Shown here piece after piece: positions 10,848 through 23,779 of a stretch of 64,000 nt of DNA. This DNA comes from Acanthaster planci. Taxonomy: Eukaryota; Echinodermata; Asteroidea; Valvatida; Acanthasteridae. The notes below the pieces were generated by a model. It saw only the letters and a program-made list of their open reading frames with translations. It did not search any database and was not told the DNA's origin. Position numbers and translations under genes: made by a program. The stretch covers positions 1,027,694 to 1,091,693 of the forward strand of contig NW_019091451.1 in NCBI RefSeq assembly GCF_001949145.1. The letters are read 5' to 3'. How positions within the stretch are numbered: position 1 is the first letter of the stretch; the number at the start of each line of letters is the position of its first letter.

Positions 10848-12974
10848 ATTGTGCGGGGGGGGGGGGCAAATTTCCCTGGGGTTGTCGGGACGCCGGAATT
10901 CTTTACAGTGGGGTAACCTTAGCCACCACCTTCCTGGGTTTGCCACAGATTTCTGGGCAGTTTTTAGCCGCGTGAGGAAACGCCTCTAAATTGGGTGAAC
11001 ATTTTGTGCCAGATTAGACCATAATTTCTTTCTGCGAGCGACTGTCATGACATGCCTTTCAAACATAACAGAAAACCAACCAGGAACATCAGATTATAGA
11101 CACCCACTGGGTCCCTTCACAATATGATATTGGGGAAAATGTCTCCAGGTGACAAACATTGTAATAATCGCTTTAACACTTGTTTTCTATTTCCCTCTTC
11201 CATGTAGTTATGGTATGTTGTCCGACTACTGCCACGCTGAGCCTGCCTTTTAGTTTTACTGGTTTCTTACAGTTGTTGTTACAGTAGGCCTTTAGAAAAC
11301 TGCTAAAGAATTGACTCTTACTAATTAGGTATCAACACAAAAGCAGCAAAGAACAACAGTACAGGCAACAAAAGCACGTGTTCATTTTTAGCCCTTATAT
11401 TGCAGTATTTCAAAGGATTTGATGTTTTTCTTTCTGGAGTTCTCGGTTCGTCACCAAAGCAACCTATGCAATGTATGCAAAGACATATGACGTCAACGCA
11501 CAAACGTTCATTGTAGGAGTGAAATTCCAATTAAGAATATAATCGCGTACTTTTTACATTTGCCGATAATTTTCTCGTGCAATGACTCGCAACTTGATGT
11601 AGCGGTGACTTTGGTTTCTCGATTCATGAATGAAGTAGGCATAATGACATGGGCAGAGTACGTATAACTTAATCAGCTCAAAACAACTTCTCTATTTTAT
11701 TTTTATGAAAAACAAAAGGATTCAGAAAACTTTTGCTTTACTCTCCAACCGTCACCAAGGGTGCCAGTAAATCCAGGAGGGGGGTATAATCCCTAGCCTT
11801 TTGGCTAACGATGAGCGATGGGATCCTTCTTCCCCTCCTTTTGGTGTTGAGAAACAAACAATGCGTACATTCCAGTTGCAGAAAAGAGGAATAACAAACT
11901 GCAAAAGTTTTACGGAGCTTGCAAATACACGAGATTAAATTTGTATCAGAGTCCAACTCTATGGACAGTAATTACGAACAGCGCCCCCTATTGTAGTGTG
12001 GTATCTATAGACCCCCCTCCACTTCTCGAATTTCCTTTAGGTAATTTTGATCAAATTAATTGGGTAATAACACGGTTAACCCCCACCCCTAATATCGGAA
12101 ACGAATTTACCCTTTTGTCTTCAACAATTGTCAAAGTCAGGATTTGGTGTTTTGTTAGCTCTTGGGCGAGAATTTGAAAACAGTGGTTTGGCAAGGATTT
12201 GGGGTCACCGTATTATTGTGAACCACATCCTTGCCAGTATCAGTGTGTTCTCCTGTCTTCGTATTTCCTAACCAAGTGCATTCTACTACTCTGACCCCCT
12301 TACGCTGGCCGCGCCACGTTACTGGCTTGATAACAGCTATATAACAGTTTGTGGGAAATCTGAAAAAAAAGGCACAATGCATGAGGATTTGCATAAAAAA
12401 TAAATTTCAATTTGCATGTACATTAGAAACCCAGAATGGAAGGGTTCCACATCCTTAGCTTGTTCAGAGGAATGTCAGGTAAGCATTCATCATCAAGATA
12501 TTAAGTAATGATGATGTCAGTTATTTCTTTGAGCCAGTATTATTCTGAAGAACAATTTAATCCGCACAAACCATCATGAATCAGCGGCTGTCATTTATCA
12601 CCAGCACCCGGTGAAATAGGCGTGGACGGTGGTGCGGCTGAGATGAAACTTGGGATGGGGGACTTAATGTAATTGCCTGTAGTTTTGTCATTACCCTGAA
12701 TAAAGGAGCAAAGGCTAATTAATTATGCAACCCACAAATGACATGGTGCCTTTGCACTCACCAAACCTCAACATCTACCGTAGCAAATAGTTTTCTGTGA
12801 GGGATTCATAGTTCATGTCTCCATCTTGAAGTATAAATTATTGATTTGTAAATACTGCGTTTTTATAATCCACGGTAATTCTACTAGTTTGTAATGGTTG
12901 GGACAGAGGTGTGACATGTAATTGTCATTTTTTGAATGGCGGAGTGATATGTCTCGTAAGAATCCTTACTTCAG

Positions 12975-13107
12975 ACACGGCCTCCAGGCGCTAGGTAGGT
13001 CGGCCGGCGCCGGGCGACGCTGCAATTTGTACGAGAACGTGTGTGTACGTACGTACGTGTGCGTCTTTTGTTTCGCCGCTGGTGCTCGGGCAATGCCCAG
13101 GTAAGAA
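12975..13107 (+). other. CpG-rich patch with possible donor site; function unknown
   Basis: This stretch is much richer in C, G and CpG than its surroundings. It contains an alternating acgt run (13044-13058) and ends with a short ATG frame running into CCCAG|GTAAGA, a good donor consensus. It could be a first exon or promoter patch on the plus strand. No matching downstream exon was found, so this is only a candidate. Confidence 0.25.
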
Positions 13108-13827
13108 AGTTTGCCCCAAATTTCTCACATCCAGTAACTTTGTCTTGTTAAGTGCCCTAGCTTGACTTGCATCATTGTGACTGCTAATCATCCTAGAAAA
13201 TGTTAGTTGATTCCATACTCGTGGATAATAGTGTTTTAGTCCATTTTGGGAGTGCTTTTATGACCACATTTGTGGGACTGCTTTTGCAGTAGATTTAACA
13301 TTCATTGATACGTAACGTGTATAATACGTAAGCCTACATTGCATTAATTAATGCTGTATGTGACATGCATGTACGGCGGGATTTGCGTACGACGCGCCCG
13401 CTGTTCGGGACACATCACGTGGGCTTACACCTACAGACTTTAGAAGCATGGTGGACACTTTATAAGAAGGTGCTCTTTGAAGTGGCTGATAAAAGACTAA
13501 TGGGCGTGGCATGACAGCGATTATTACCCATCAGTGTTGTAGTCGAGACCATCTCAAGACCAGACACAAGACCCACCATAAAAGTAACGGGGTGAACATA
13601 GGAATGCTTTTGTTACGGATCATGTAAATTAGCGTGTGACTTGAATTCAGACAATAGGACTACAACACTGTTTCCCATGATTGCTGATCTATATATTGGG
13701 GAGTAGGCTCCCTGGGGTTCGTGCAGTGTGCATTATCTAGTCTCCTTGCCCTGTTTTAGTATTATTTTATTGTGTGTACTTATTACATGTTGGTAGCTCC
13801 ACTTTGGCAAGTTCTGCAACCCTTGCT

Positions 13828-14008
13828 CATGGTTACATGTGGGCCAGCCGTGGTGTATCTAGCGAAGGGGGAGGGTCCTTGCGCCATGGTTACATTTAGG
13901 CCAGCCAGTGGTGTATCTAGCGGGGGGGGGGCTCTGCTATCCTTGATTCACGGTATGGTTACATGTGGGCCAGCCAGTGGTGTGCCTGGTGACGGGGGGG
14001 GGGAACTT
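13828..14008 (+). repeat. Three-copy degenerate tandem repeat
   Basis: The core ggttacatgtgggccagcc is followed by gtggtgtatctagcg and a G-rich run. It recurs three times (near 13830, 13886 and 13957) with unequal spacing. The piece gtggtgtatctagcgggg resembles terminal sequence of DNA transposons common in animals. Confidence 0.7.
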
Positions 14009-14869
14009 GCCCTCTAGACAGATTTTCTTCAATCGAATATTAATTAATAATGATATTTTATTTACCAAATAATAGCACCAAACCTTAAGGAAACAGCACC
14101 ACGAAATAAAAGCAATGATGTCGAGAGCGTGTGTAAGGCTTTTAATATGTTTCGCCCCAGCATTATGTTGAATAAGCCCGAAGCCACATTCGCTTTCAAA
14201 TTTGGCCCCATACACGGAAAAGCTTGATACTCTGAGTCCAGCCAACCTCTGACAGTGACAGCCTTGTTAGAGTCAAAGGCTAAGGTTCACTACCACACTG
14301 GAATTAGTTTACCTAAATGTAAATTTATATTTCTATCACGACTTCCCCCCCCCCAAAAAAAACGTTAGTTTATAAGTGTATATTAAACATCAAACGCTTT
14401 TAACTTTCAACTGTAGGTACATGACATGATTTTGCACACGAGTATATTTACTTTGCCAAGCGAGTGAATCATCAATGAAATCACCTGATCATACACCTGG
14501 GGTGTGTGACTTTGTCCTTTGGGGTTGTATACTCTGTGCCTCTTCGTCAGAACCTAGTGCCCCACTGTAAATGCCTGTAGGCCTATGTCGAGAATTATAT
14601 CGGCCGATATGTCAAGAACTAGGGCAAAAACGAAGGCACGTCTGGGGATAAATTTGTTTTTTTTATTATTTAGACTTGATACATCTGCCTCGAGCTGAAG
14701 CACCCGTCGTTGGTTGAAAAGAGCCGCATTGGTCGGGAGTCTAATTTGTTGGTAGCAATGCGACCGTGACGCGTATATTTCTTTGTCGTTCGTGAACCAG
14801 CGAGATTCAGTACCGACTAACGGAGCCTTCGTTACTAAGAAATTCTCTTGGTCCTGCTCGGGGCTCATA

Positions 14870-15288
14870 GGTCGAGCTCAGGCGACCTGTTCTTGACACG
14901 GGTTTCTTGTTCTCGCGCTTGAACGGTGAGAACACGACACGAGACCCAAGAACACTGTTCTCGGAACAGGATCACACACCACCCCGTCGCCAGGGTTTTA
15001 CAGGAACACAAAGAAAAACTCGTGAGATTTTGATTTTCAAACAGCTGCAAGAAAAGCAAAACGGTATAGGCCTACAGTGTGGAGTTTTGCTAAATTAACA
15101 CCAATAGTTTTCCATAACACAGACAAGAATGTCCCTTTTAAACAGAGAAGAATTCAGCTTAGTTCCGGCCATGTTGCTATTGCTTGCCACTAACTACGTT
15201 CCAAAACGTTGCGTTCGAGCGGCCAACCCACGAACAGCAAATCGAGCTGTTTTGCGAACATACGAGAACAAGCTGCTCAAACTCAGCC
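14870..15288 (+). mobile_element. MITE family member, copy 1
   Basis: This stretch is homologous, in the same orientation, to 34398-34837. Shared blocks include ttctcggaacaggatcacac, agggttttacaggaacacac-like sequence and ccacgaac...aaatcgagc. The ends are degenerate inverted repeats (ggtcgagctcaggcg against the complement of the right end). TA dinucleotides flank both ends, as after Tc1/mariner-type insertion. There is no coding capacity. Confidence 0.7.
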
Positions 15289-16554
15289 CTATACTAATAT
15301 AATTTGAGTAGACGCCGTAACTGCTTTGACACCGCTATCACACCTTGACGCGTGCTTGCATTTGGGAAACCACGACACCGCATTGTTCGAAGAAGCATCT
15401 GCAGTAATGGTTTCTAATTCTGGTTGTCGAATTACACAATTGGGACTTGAATTAAAGTTATCATTTGAAGGTTTTGTTTTTCAAACTTTTTTTGATTTTC
15501 CCATGAACAATACGTCGTTCAGACACTAAAGTATTTCAGATAGACAACATAACCAGGGATCAACAGTGCCGATTTCTGTTGTTGATGTATTGTTTTTATG
15601 TCAGATTTGTTCAGAATACGAGTGACGTGACCCGAGCATACACTGCCAGTAACTCTAACTCTGACGAAATGACTGGACTCAGTCGAGTCGTAAAATTAGG
15701 AGGCCTAAGTCAGTTTGGTAACTTGGGCGCCTTTCCAGAGAGAAATCCTTCAGATCGTGGACTACAGACAAGATAAGACGAATCACACAGAATGATGCTA
15801 GTGCTTTTAATAAATATGCGTACATCATGAAATGTCATTACAATGTATTAAGTGTCAATTTTTAGGAGTAAATTTTAAATCCACATAATTTAAATTCTGC
15901 AAAGATTAAGCTGGTGATGATCGCCGGAAATTACGTGAAGTTGGGTAGTTAAGTTCTTGACATACTTGTGGTATCTCTCCTTTGTTTCTTTCACTGCATT
16001 AAATTAGCTATCGCTTTGATTATAGTGTACTAGTAGATGCACTCATTTTGGGCGATGTATTGTGTGCAACGCACAAATTTGTTAACAATTATCGATAATA
16101 CAGAAGAAAGTGTAACAGTGTACACATATATTTTGGTATATTTTGCATATTTGTATTTGTATTAGTTATTTATATTTATCAAAGGTGCGGTCTGCACTAT
16201 GAATTTGCATATAGCGCGTAACAAAGTACAGCATACGCTGTGTCAAATGACCTTGATGTATCAGTACGTGTGGACTATGCTAAAGCCAAAGCAATAAAAT
16301 TCAATAAAAAATACACATGAATAAAACATACATTTTACTAAATAATGCCATTCAAAAGTGGTACAATTTGTGATGTTTCCTCACAAACTCGACGCAGCCC
16401 TGAAACCAATAAAAAATTCCTGAAAATGTTTCCTTATGAGCATTGGCACATTATTTATAGTGGGAATATGACATCACGAATTGCAATTAAAGGTGATGTG
16501 GTAGGATTAATACATGCTCTCGAGCTTAACAGTATTCAATTATCATAGTACACA

Positions 16555-16745
16555 GATTATACTCAATACACAGCCCACCAGAATACCTTAACAGACGAGT
16601 TACCAACTATTTTCATATTATAGTATCGATCATCAGGAGTATGCAACGATTATACTTAATACAAAGCTTACCAGAATATTTTAACAGACGAGTTACCTAC
16701 TATTTCACGTATGCTATTATAGTGTCGATCATTTGGAGTAAGGTA
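16555..16745 (+). repeat. Two-copy tandem repeat, ~93-97 bp unit
   Basis: The unit begins gattatactcaatacacagc at 16555 and gattatacttaatacaaagc at 16648. Shared internal blocks are taacagacgagttacc and tatagt(a/g)tcgatcat. It lies in AT-rich intergenic DNA and has no coding potential. Confidence 0.8.
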
Positions 16746-19007
16746 ACAATTATGGCATCAGCTTTCACAAATTAAGCCAAAACATCCCCAAACTTCAATA
16801 CTCTCCAGGCTGCAGTATATGATATTACAGAATATATCTTTTTTCTTAATATTTAAAAACTTTTTTTTCACAGAAGTCAAGAATGGTAAAACGTATAATA
16901 TTGACTGCAAATTATGTATAAGCATATTATCGCAGTTTTGGTGAAAACAACACGACATATAAATGTAGTAGACGCTTACATGTCACAGGTACACTAATTG
17001 CCAGTTAATTAACGTTGAAATATTACTGACGGATGACGTGATGTGACGATGTATAGTATATCACGACAATTTCCCACGATAAAGTGGCACGGTGTAACGT
17101 ATTAATTTAATTTTATTAATTAAATGCCTCGCAGCCGCAACGCCAAAAAAGAGGGACCTTTTCTCCACGCGGAGAAAAGCATCGACACATCATTTCCCGG
17201 AGTTTCCGGTCATGCCTGAACATGTAAGACTGTTTTATGTTAACCAATACATCCCACAGGCCCCCTCTCTAACTACATTCCATTATGCTGCTGTGGAAGT
17301 ACATTTGTAGCCACGCCCCCGAAATAACTCCGATCAGCGAGGCGGATGTTTTTACCACCAGGTCATTTCAGGGTCATATGGGCGTCTTGGGGATACTGAT
17401 CTTTCACAAATTCTTACCCTGCAGTGGGTGGGGTCTGGCCAATGGAAGTCTACAGGTTTTTGGTGTATGGCTTGGGGGGATTACACGGAATCTTTGCCAA
17501 ATTGGCCCATTGGAAAAAGGTTATGACCATATTAGGTAATATGTGGATACTTTCATCAGCGGGGCTGCCATCAGCATGCACAGTTGTGACATTATGCTTC
17601 ACATCATGTCATCCGATGGCGTGTGATGGTGCATAATATAATGTCAACCATGGATATGCAGTACAGTAACAGCTCTAATGGCACGGTCAGACCAACCCTC
17701 AAAGAGCCGGATTATGTTGGACCACTTCACAGCCGGGAAGACTCGAGTCCTCCCCACAGAACCCAGCTCACGTCTGATCGTTTTAAAGTCTAGTAATGGT
17801 GTCATACACTCCTTATTGATGCAAATATAAAGTTTAATATTTCTTTATTCAGCATAGGGTTTTGATGTCGTAGTCATCAGAAGTTCATGGCCTCACGCAT
17901 GTTGATTAGCGCGCATGTATTAGACTGCCTAAAGAAAAAAAAACTTGTTGGCCGACCCGTCTCGTCGTTGCGTGAGAAGGACTTCCCGATTTTACAAAAA
18001 TTGGTCTTTAAATAACCGCAAGGAGATGATTAAAATTCCATAGGCTGGGAAAATGTTTTGGAGGCAGATTCTGCCCCGGATCTTTTTGGGTTAAATTGTA
18101 GTGAAATACATTTATACATTTATGCTGCACGTTAATGTGATTTATTGAAAAATAATGGTGTTGACATATCTTATATCATACTGTGATATGCAATCAATGG
18201 ACAAATGAACGTAATGTTGGTATTACCATATACGCTGGCATTAAATATACATATACTCCAGTGGCAGGTAATGCAATATAGCTCGTATTAAATGCTGAGC
18301 AGAATAATTAACTAATCTTAGCGTCGCACCAAGACGTTTGTGCTCAATAACGGATGATGGTCCGGCCTTAAATAGAATAAATAATAAATAATATGACCAG
18401 CACGCGTTCTCCACCGAGTGTCTTTTGAAATCCGTTGCAGTTGTTTAACCTTTTCCTTGGACGATCGCGAAATGGCTTGTTGTCAGTCTCACGAAGATTG
18501 GAAACATACGCGCTACATGCGAAATTCATCTGTGAACTGTGGGGATCGGTGTATAGGGGTGTTGCTGCATGTAGTTGTCGCCGTGTGTGATGCTTTTTCA
18601 TCCCTTGGTCTTAAATACCGGTATTTTACATGTAGAAATAACATCCCATATGTTTTATACCTTTCAGGGGGTCTTCCAGCCTTAAAACGCAGGCCAACAA
18701 AATGACAATTAGCGGGGGAGGGGGTTACCTCAACCCCTGGATCCGCGCTTGTCAAGCACGCTAACTAGATATGCAACACTGTGATACTAGGAAACCGTCC
18801 TTTGTTCAAAGGTATTTATATTTACACTGAAGGTAAAACGGGTACGCCGTCGTTAATGCAAAATTCCCAAGACGTTTTATGTTACAAGCATAGTAAAAGA
18901 AAAAAAAAGTTGCGCCAGCAAGTGCAACCATTGCTTTGGATCACTAACTTCTTGGACTGAGACAAAAATTCCCTTTTCAAGTGACCTCTGCTTGACCTAC
19001 AGACTAA

Positions 19008-19029
19008 ATCAAATCAAATCAAATCAAAT
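19008..19029 (+). repeat. (AATCA)n microsatellite
   Basis: About four units of aatca in a row. Confidence 0.85.
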
Positions 19030-19944
19030 GTAAACAACAGATCGACAGAAATTCTAAAGTACAACGTGATTTTGGAAGCCATTTGCACGACTTCTGCTCT
19101 GTAGACTTCACACGTGCTATCACATGGGTTGTAATACTCAAGATAGCGGGGAATTGGGTAAAAAGTGCATCCCTTGTGATTAATTTGAGTATATTATTAC
19201 TGTACACAAACATGAGACGTCGTATACCGACATCTAATCTTAGCAGGTGAAAAAGAGATAGATATCAGTTTTACTTTGATAAGAACATAGCTGAAGATTG
19301 TTGCTGGTAACTTTATCAATACTGTTACGGGCAAATCATGTCTTCTTTAAAGGGTTCAGCATTTTACGTTACACGTATCTTTATGTGTGTCGATGCAATT
19401 CTACTGAGATAGGTCAGTATCGTGATATCTTGCAGGTGATTTACGTGACAAATAATCATATAATATTATAGTGGGAAAAAGTGGACTATGTCGTTCTCAT
19501 TTCAGTGATCACTACCCAAGCCATTCTCGGATAAATAGTTCTTTAGAGCAAAGCATGTCGCAGATAAAGTGATTTTGTGTTATGTTTTATCCATCTTAAG
19601 CCAGTTCATACTCATTGCAAATGCTAAAACAAAGCGAACTTCACGAAACGTTTCTGCAGCAAACTTTGCTGGTGTTGAAATTGTGTTCAACTTTTGTTAG
19701 ATCACGGTGTAAATATTGACCTGAAGGCCGTTCATAATACAGGCGAATGTGAAAGCGAATATTACGTCACGAAAGATTTGCAGAAAATATTCGCTCGAGT
19801 TGATACGTGCTTAACGTTTTGTTGACAATATTATCACCTCAGAGGAATGTGAAGTTGGAGATCAGTTCAATTGTAGTTTTGTGAGCCGAATGGTTGGTGC
19901 GAAACGTGTTATGTTATTCGTACGAATTATATTGTGACTGCGTT

Positions 19945-19950
19945 TTTATT
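19945..19950 (-). terminator. Possible polyadenylation signal of receptor gene A
   Basis: AATAAA on the minus strand, about 300 bases after the gene A stop codon. It is the nearest canonical hexamer I noticed. The motif is common in AT-rich DNA, so the assignment is tentative. Confidence 0.3.
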
Positions 19951-20251
19951 TATCCTGTTTATCTTTGTTGCTTCAATGAATGTAAATGAACATATTGTTT
20001 GATTATCAATGTGAAGCTTTCTTACCATATAATGTAGGGATGGCGTCTGAGTGCATTGACAGACCGATGCTTTTCTTACAAATTTCAGAAATTAATAGCC
20101 TAATGGAAAGAATAAGATTTCAGTATGTGCTGCACTAGCTGTCTTGATGATCTCCCAGTTCAAGTTTACATGCAGTGTCGAGAGACTACTGTCACCTCCA
20201 CTTATCCCCAATAGAGCTACTCACCTTCCCCTTCAAGTTCTTGCCACTCGA

Positions 20252-20746
20252 TTACTCTGGTTGTACTTTAGCTCTCCCGCAACTAGCCGAAGCAGCAGTT
20301 GAAGTCGTTTGACCCGATAACCCGGTATTTGAAACTCTCCACTCGCTAACCTCCACCTCTCGGTCTAGCTGGATTGCGTATAACTTCGGAAGGTAGACGC
20401 AGAACAGCGCCAAGAAGGCATTGAGCAGTATGGCCACGCACAGCGTTGCGACCTTTTGCAGAACGGTGGTGGCCGTGATGTAGACGGGGACGGCCGCCAT
20501 GCCGAAGACCAGCGTAGAGTACACGCTGATGGCGATGAATCTAGACTCGTTGTAGTTGCTGGGCACCTTGCGGGCCTTGAAAGCGTAGTAACAGCAGGCC
20601 AAAACCAAGAAGAGATTGGAAACGAGGGATGCCAAGAAACCGTTCCCAAACTGGCAGAATACCTCAATGTAGTTACGTCGAGGGTAGAAATACAGTTTAG
20701 CTGGTAAGGTTGGGTTTGCTAGGGCACCGGCCACGGCGACTACAAC
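20252..20746 (-). CDS. Receptor gene A, exon 2: class C GPCR TM4-TM7 and short tail
   Basis: Acceptor TGATATAG joins in phase 0 so that the frame continues ...GIVASM|VVVAVAGALANP through TM4. The exon then has the ECL2 cysteine (IEVFCQF, partner of the TM3 cysteine), TM5 (LASLVSNLFLVLACCYYAF), the ICL3 motif KARKVPSNYNES (mGluR: KTRxVPENFNEAK), TM6, TM7 ending PKLYAI (mGluR PKxYxI) and a Ser/Thr-rich tail of about 38 residues. Joined with exon 1 the protein is 847 residues. The tail is much shorter than in group I mGluRs and lacks an evident Homer or PDZ motif. The intron is 662 bp. Confidence 0.9.
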   Translation of the reverse strand, partial: VVVAVAGALANPTLPAKLYFYPRRNYIEVFCQFGNGFLASLVSNLFLVLACCYYAFKARKVPSNYNESRFIAISVYSTLVFGMAAVPVYITATTVLQKVATLCVAILLNAFLALFCVYLPKLYAIQLDREVEVSEWRVSNTGLSGQTTSTAASASCGRAKVQPE

Positions 20747-21408
20747 CTATATCAAAGGGCACATTCACATAGTAATCGAATTACAAACCACTTTTTAGGT
20801 GGATAATGCGTTCATGTATTGTGAAGCTACATTTTATGACATTTTTACCTGTCAAAGTAGAACGACATAAATCTTTAAATTAGTGGCGTATCTGGGGGTA
20901 CAGTTTGCAAGAGGCTCGGGGAGGGGGTCTCATTTCCTAGAGCGGGTTAGTAACCCCGGGTTACTTAATGGGTTTGGTGAGATTTAAAACACTGACCAAG
21001 GCGGATCATCACGTGTTTTATTCTCTAACTTCTGAGCGGGGGGAAGATATAGGCCTAAGGCGGTGCTCCAAACGACTTGCCCAGTGAATTATCTTTCTTC
21101 CAACTGTGTAATATAATATTAAAATTTGATTACTCGTCGCTAGGGCTTTGTCGTGCACGTCCATTCTATTCTTACAAAAATGATAGACACTGTCATATAG
21201 TCTCAACACATTTTTTTGGCAAAACTAAGGAATGTTGTTTTATGGGAAATTTTCTACTGATAAAATATCTTCTACAGGTAATAATAATAAATCCCCATTG
21301 CACCCGTCTCAGGACTAAAGCATAGGAACGTCAGCATTTTTTATCGAAGAAAACATCCACAAAACCATAAAACCCCACGTAAACTTCATATTTTGTTTCT
21401 GTACTCAC

Positions 21409-23457
21409 CATCGATGCAACAATACCTAGAGCAAAGATGAGTTGGACCTTGGGACCAATGTAGCGAGGACACTTGTTGGACTTCCTCCCAGCGTCGAAAA
21501 TCCTGTAGATGCGATTGACTTTCAGCAGGGTCGGGGCATACGTCAGAGTGAAGCACAAAGTGATAATGATCTCTGATGCACGGCACGAGACAGCAGTCGG
21601 TGGAACCAGAAGTGGGAAGGGAGCGAGGAAGGCCAGCGTGAGCCCTAAGATGTTGATGCTGCTCAGTTCACGACTGGCGGCTTTGATCAGCACGTGTCCT
21701 CGGTAGTAATAGATTCCGAACGCTGCCAGAAGGGACAGGAAAAGTCCAAATCCGGATAGGATCAAGACGGCAATGACTGTGGGCTCGCTCCAGCTGGGCG
21801 GGGTCGGTACAATGGGTTGACAGACTTCGAAATTCTCGTCTGGCCACTCATCCACAGAGCATGACTTGCACTTTTTGTCACTAACAATGGCTTCATCTGG
21901 ACATCGTTGGCAACCAAAGCAGCATTTTTGCTCCAGAGGTACCTCAATGTATCCTGACGAGCAGATGTCTCGACAAACTGAGACTGGTGGGTCGAGCGTT
22001 CCATCAGCCCATTGAATAGCAGATGTGTTGATGTTGAGGCGATTGTGCGCCAGCGCATCCCATGTCCCTAATTCAGCCATTTCGTAGTCATTGTTACCTT
22101 TAAACTGAAAGTTAAATACGCCATATTTGCCGCTAGGGTTGCCATCTGAGTCGAAACTGTAATTGCTTACCAATCCCTCAAATTTCAGCCCGTGCAAATA
22201 TGGAAGTAGATCGTGACCATAGAGGGCTTGAAGTGTTGCGTTGCAGTCGTCACTGTTGTTACAACGATCAGTCAAAAAATTTTGGAGGGCATAAGCAAAT
22301 GCATAAACCGCATCGACTATAAAGGGAGCGTTTCCATAGATTTTCATCGGACACTGGTTAAAATCGGAGCAGTCATATTTGTTAATGATGTGACGTTTCA
22401 AATCCTCGAACCATGGAATGGAAGCCTTCCCACTTCTTTGTAATAAGAAACGGTAATAATCGTGGAAGCCAGGAACGACCTTGTAGACTAAATTGACGAA
22501 AATGGTTCCGTGCATTAGGGCGAGGTCAACTCCGTATTCAAGGAGTGAGCCTGGAGTTGCCCATCCGTCACTTCCAATGAAAGTAATATTAAGCGAGGCA
22601 ATGTCTTCCTTGCTTGCGATTGTCCTGAAAATCCTGTTTGCAATGCCAGTGTCGCCGAATATCACCACCACCCTCGCTTTGCGAAAGATTGCTAGTTTGG
22701 CAACTGCTTCTTCAAGTTCGCCTGTTTGTGCTTCTGTGCGGAGTGCTACTGAGAATGCGACGCATATGTCGCGCTCTTCTGTGAGATCTAGAACTCCCTG
22801 CGCACCGTGAATTCCGTAAGCACTCAGCTGGAAGTACAGTCCAATGTACTTCCATCCGAAATGCTGCAGGATATCAACGATGGCCGACGCTTGGAGACTG
22901 TCTGGGGGGACGGTGCGGAGGAAATACGGGAACCGCCGCTTGTTGCTGAGTTCGTTGCTCGTTGCGAACGGAGAGATGACAGGGACCCGATACAGACTGG
23001 CGGCTTGTGCAGTTGGAATTGAGGTTGAACTCGACTGCGTCCCGATAATACCAATGAGCTTGCCGTGAGCCGTTCCAAGAATGTTTGTAAACTGGATATC
23101 CTCCTGTGGTTTCTCAGACGTGCTAGCCAGGCCGAAAGCAGACCACAAGGACACAGCCTCCGAGTAACAATTGTCGCGGATGTCGTAGCCGATGGTGACA
23201 TTTGGCAAGAGGTCGGTACGATTGTTGATGCTGTCGATGGTATATAGCACCAGGGCTGCGCACTCGCTTCCATATGTCAGAACGTTTCCGCTGCAAGCAG
23301 GCAGGTTTGGTGAAGAATAAGTATGGAAAGAGAAGGACGCCCCTAGAATTACATCTCCAGGGCTGTTCAGACTAATATGAGCCGCCTCCGGAATGATACC
23401 AGACATTGACAGCCCAAATGTTGTAGACAGGAAAATCAGCAGCAAGGATAAAATCAT
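21409..23457 (-). CDS. Receptor gene A, exon 1: class C GPCR (signal peptide, Venus flytrap, Cys-rich domain, TM1 to mid-TM4)
   Basis: The first true ATG is at 23457; the frame is open 15 bases further upstream, but only from a TTG. The 683 codons run as follows: signal peptide 1-20; Venus-flytrap domain about 30-490, with GASFSFH and DIRDNCYSE motifs; nine-cysteine domain about 495-548 (CRDIC, KCCFGC, CPDEAIV); then TM1 (about 560-584), TM2 (600-620), TM3 with the conserved Cys625 (628-651) and the start of TM4. By alignment in my head with mGluR1, Ser143, Thr166, Asp186, Tyr214 and Asp297 match its S165, T188, D208, Y236 and D318. The equivalents of R78 and K409 are Cys66 and Leu409. The exon ends ATG|GTGAGT, phase 0. 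Expected at the cell surface, G-protein coupled. Ligand unknown. Confidence 0.9.
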
Positions 23458-23632
23458 CTTGTGTCCCCGCAATTAAACAAAGTGTTTCATCCAGAAAAGA
23501 AACAGCGTGTGTCCTGTGCTAAAATTGGGCTCTGGAACAAGTGAGGTTTTAGTCGAACCTTCTCATTATTACAATATAGAAAGAATGTTAGGAATAATAA
23601 ATACCTGTCTTTGAAAAGAGACGCCCAGTGTC

Positions 23633-23640
23633 GTTTATAG
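23633..23640 (-). promoter_or_regulatory. TATA-like motif upstream of gene A
   Basis: CTATAAAC on the minus strand, about 180 bp before the gene A ATG. An equivalent CTATAGA-type motif sits at nearly the same distance in C and D, inside otherwise recognisable upstream homology. That positional conservation is the main support. Transcription start was not determined. Confidence 0.4.
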
Positions 23641-23779
23641 TCTGACTTGATTTTTTTCCATTAGTATGTGACCATTGACAATTCGGATACACTGTGCTGT
23701 GTGCGTACGATACATTCTCCACTTATACGGTCTACTAGCTTTTACCACATTTAAATCGCCGGGGCGGAATAAGAAAAGT

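Larger units (their letters stand above)
10232..20251. other. Intergenic region between cysteine-rich gene and receptor array
   Basis: About 10 kb without a gene I can support. Open frames here are short, have no recognisable motif and no codon pattern. The content is repeats (listed separately), a CpG-rich patch near 13.0 kb and AT-rich unique sequence. The promoter of the cysteine-rich gene should lie near 10,240-10,700, but I could not place a core element. Confidence 0.6.

Noticed and set aside
20456-20707. Plus-strand frames opposite the receptor exons (also 30230-30541, 46126-46563, 22493-22810)
   Set aside because: These are antisense shadows of highly conserved coding exons and recur in every paralogue for that reason.
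20880-20960. Transposon-end-like agtggcgtatctggggg
   Set aside because: It resembles termini of common DNA transposons, but no matching second end was found nearby, so no element is called.
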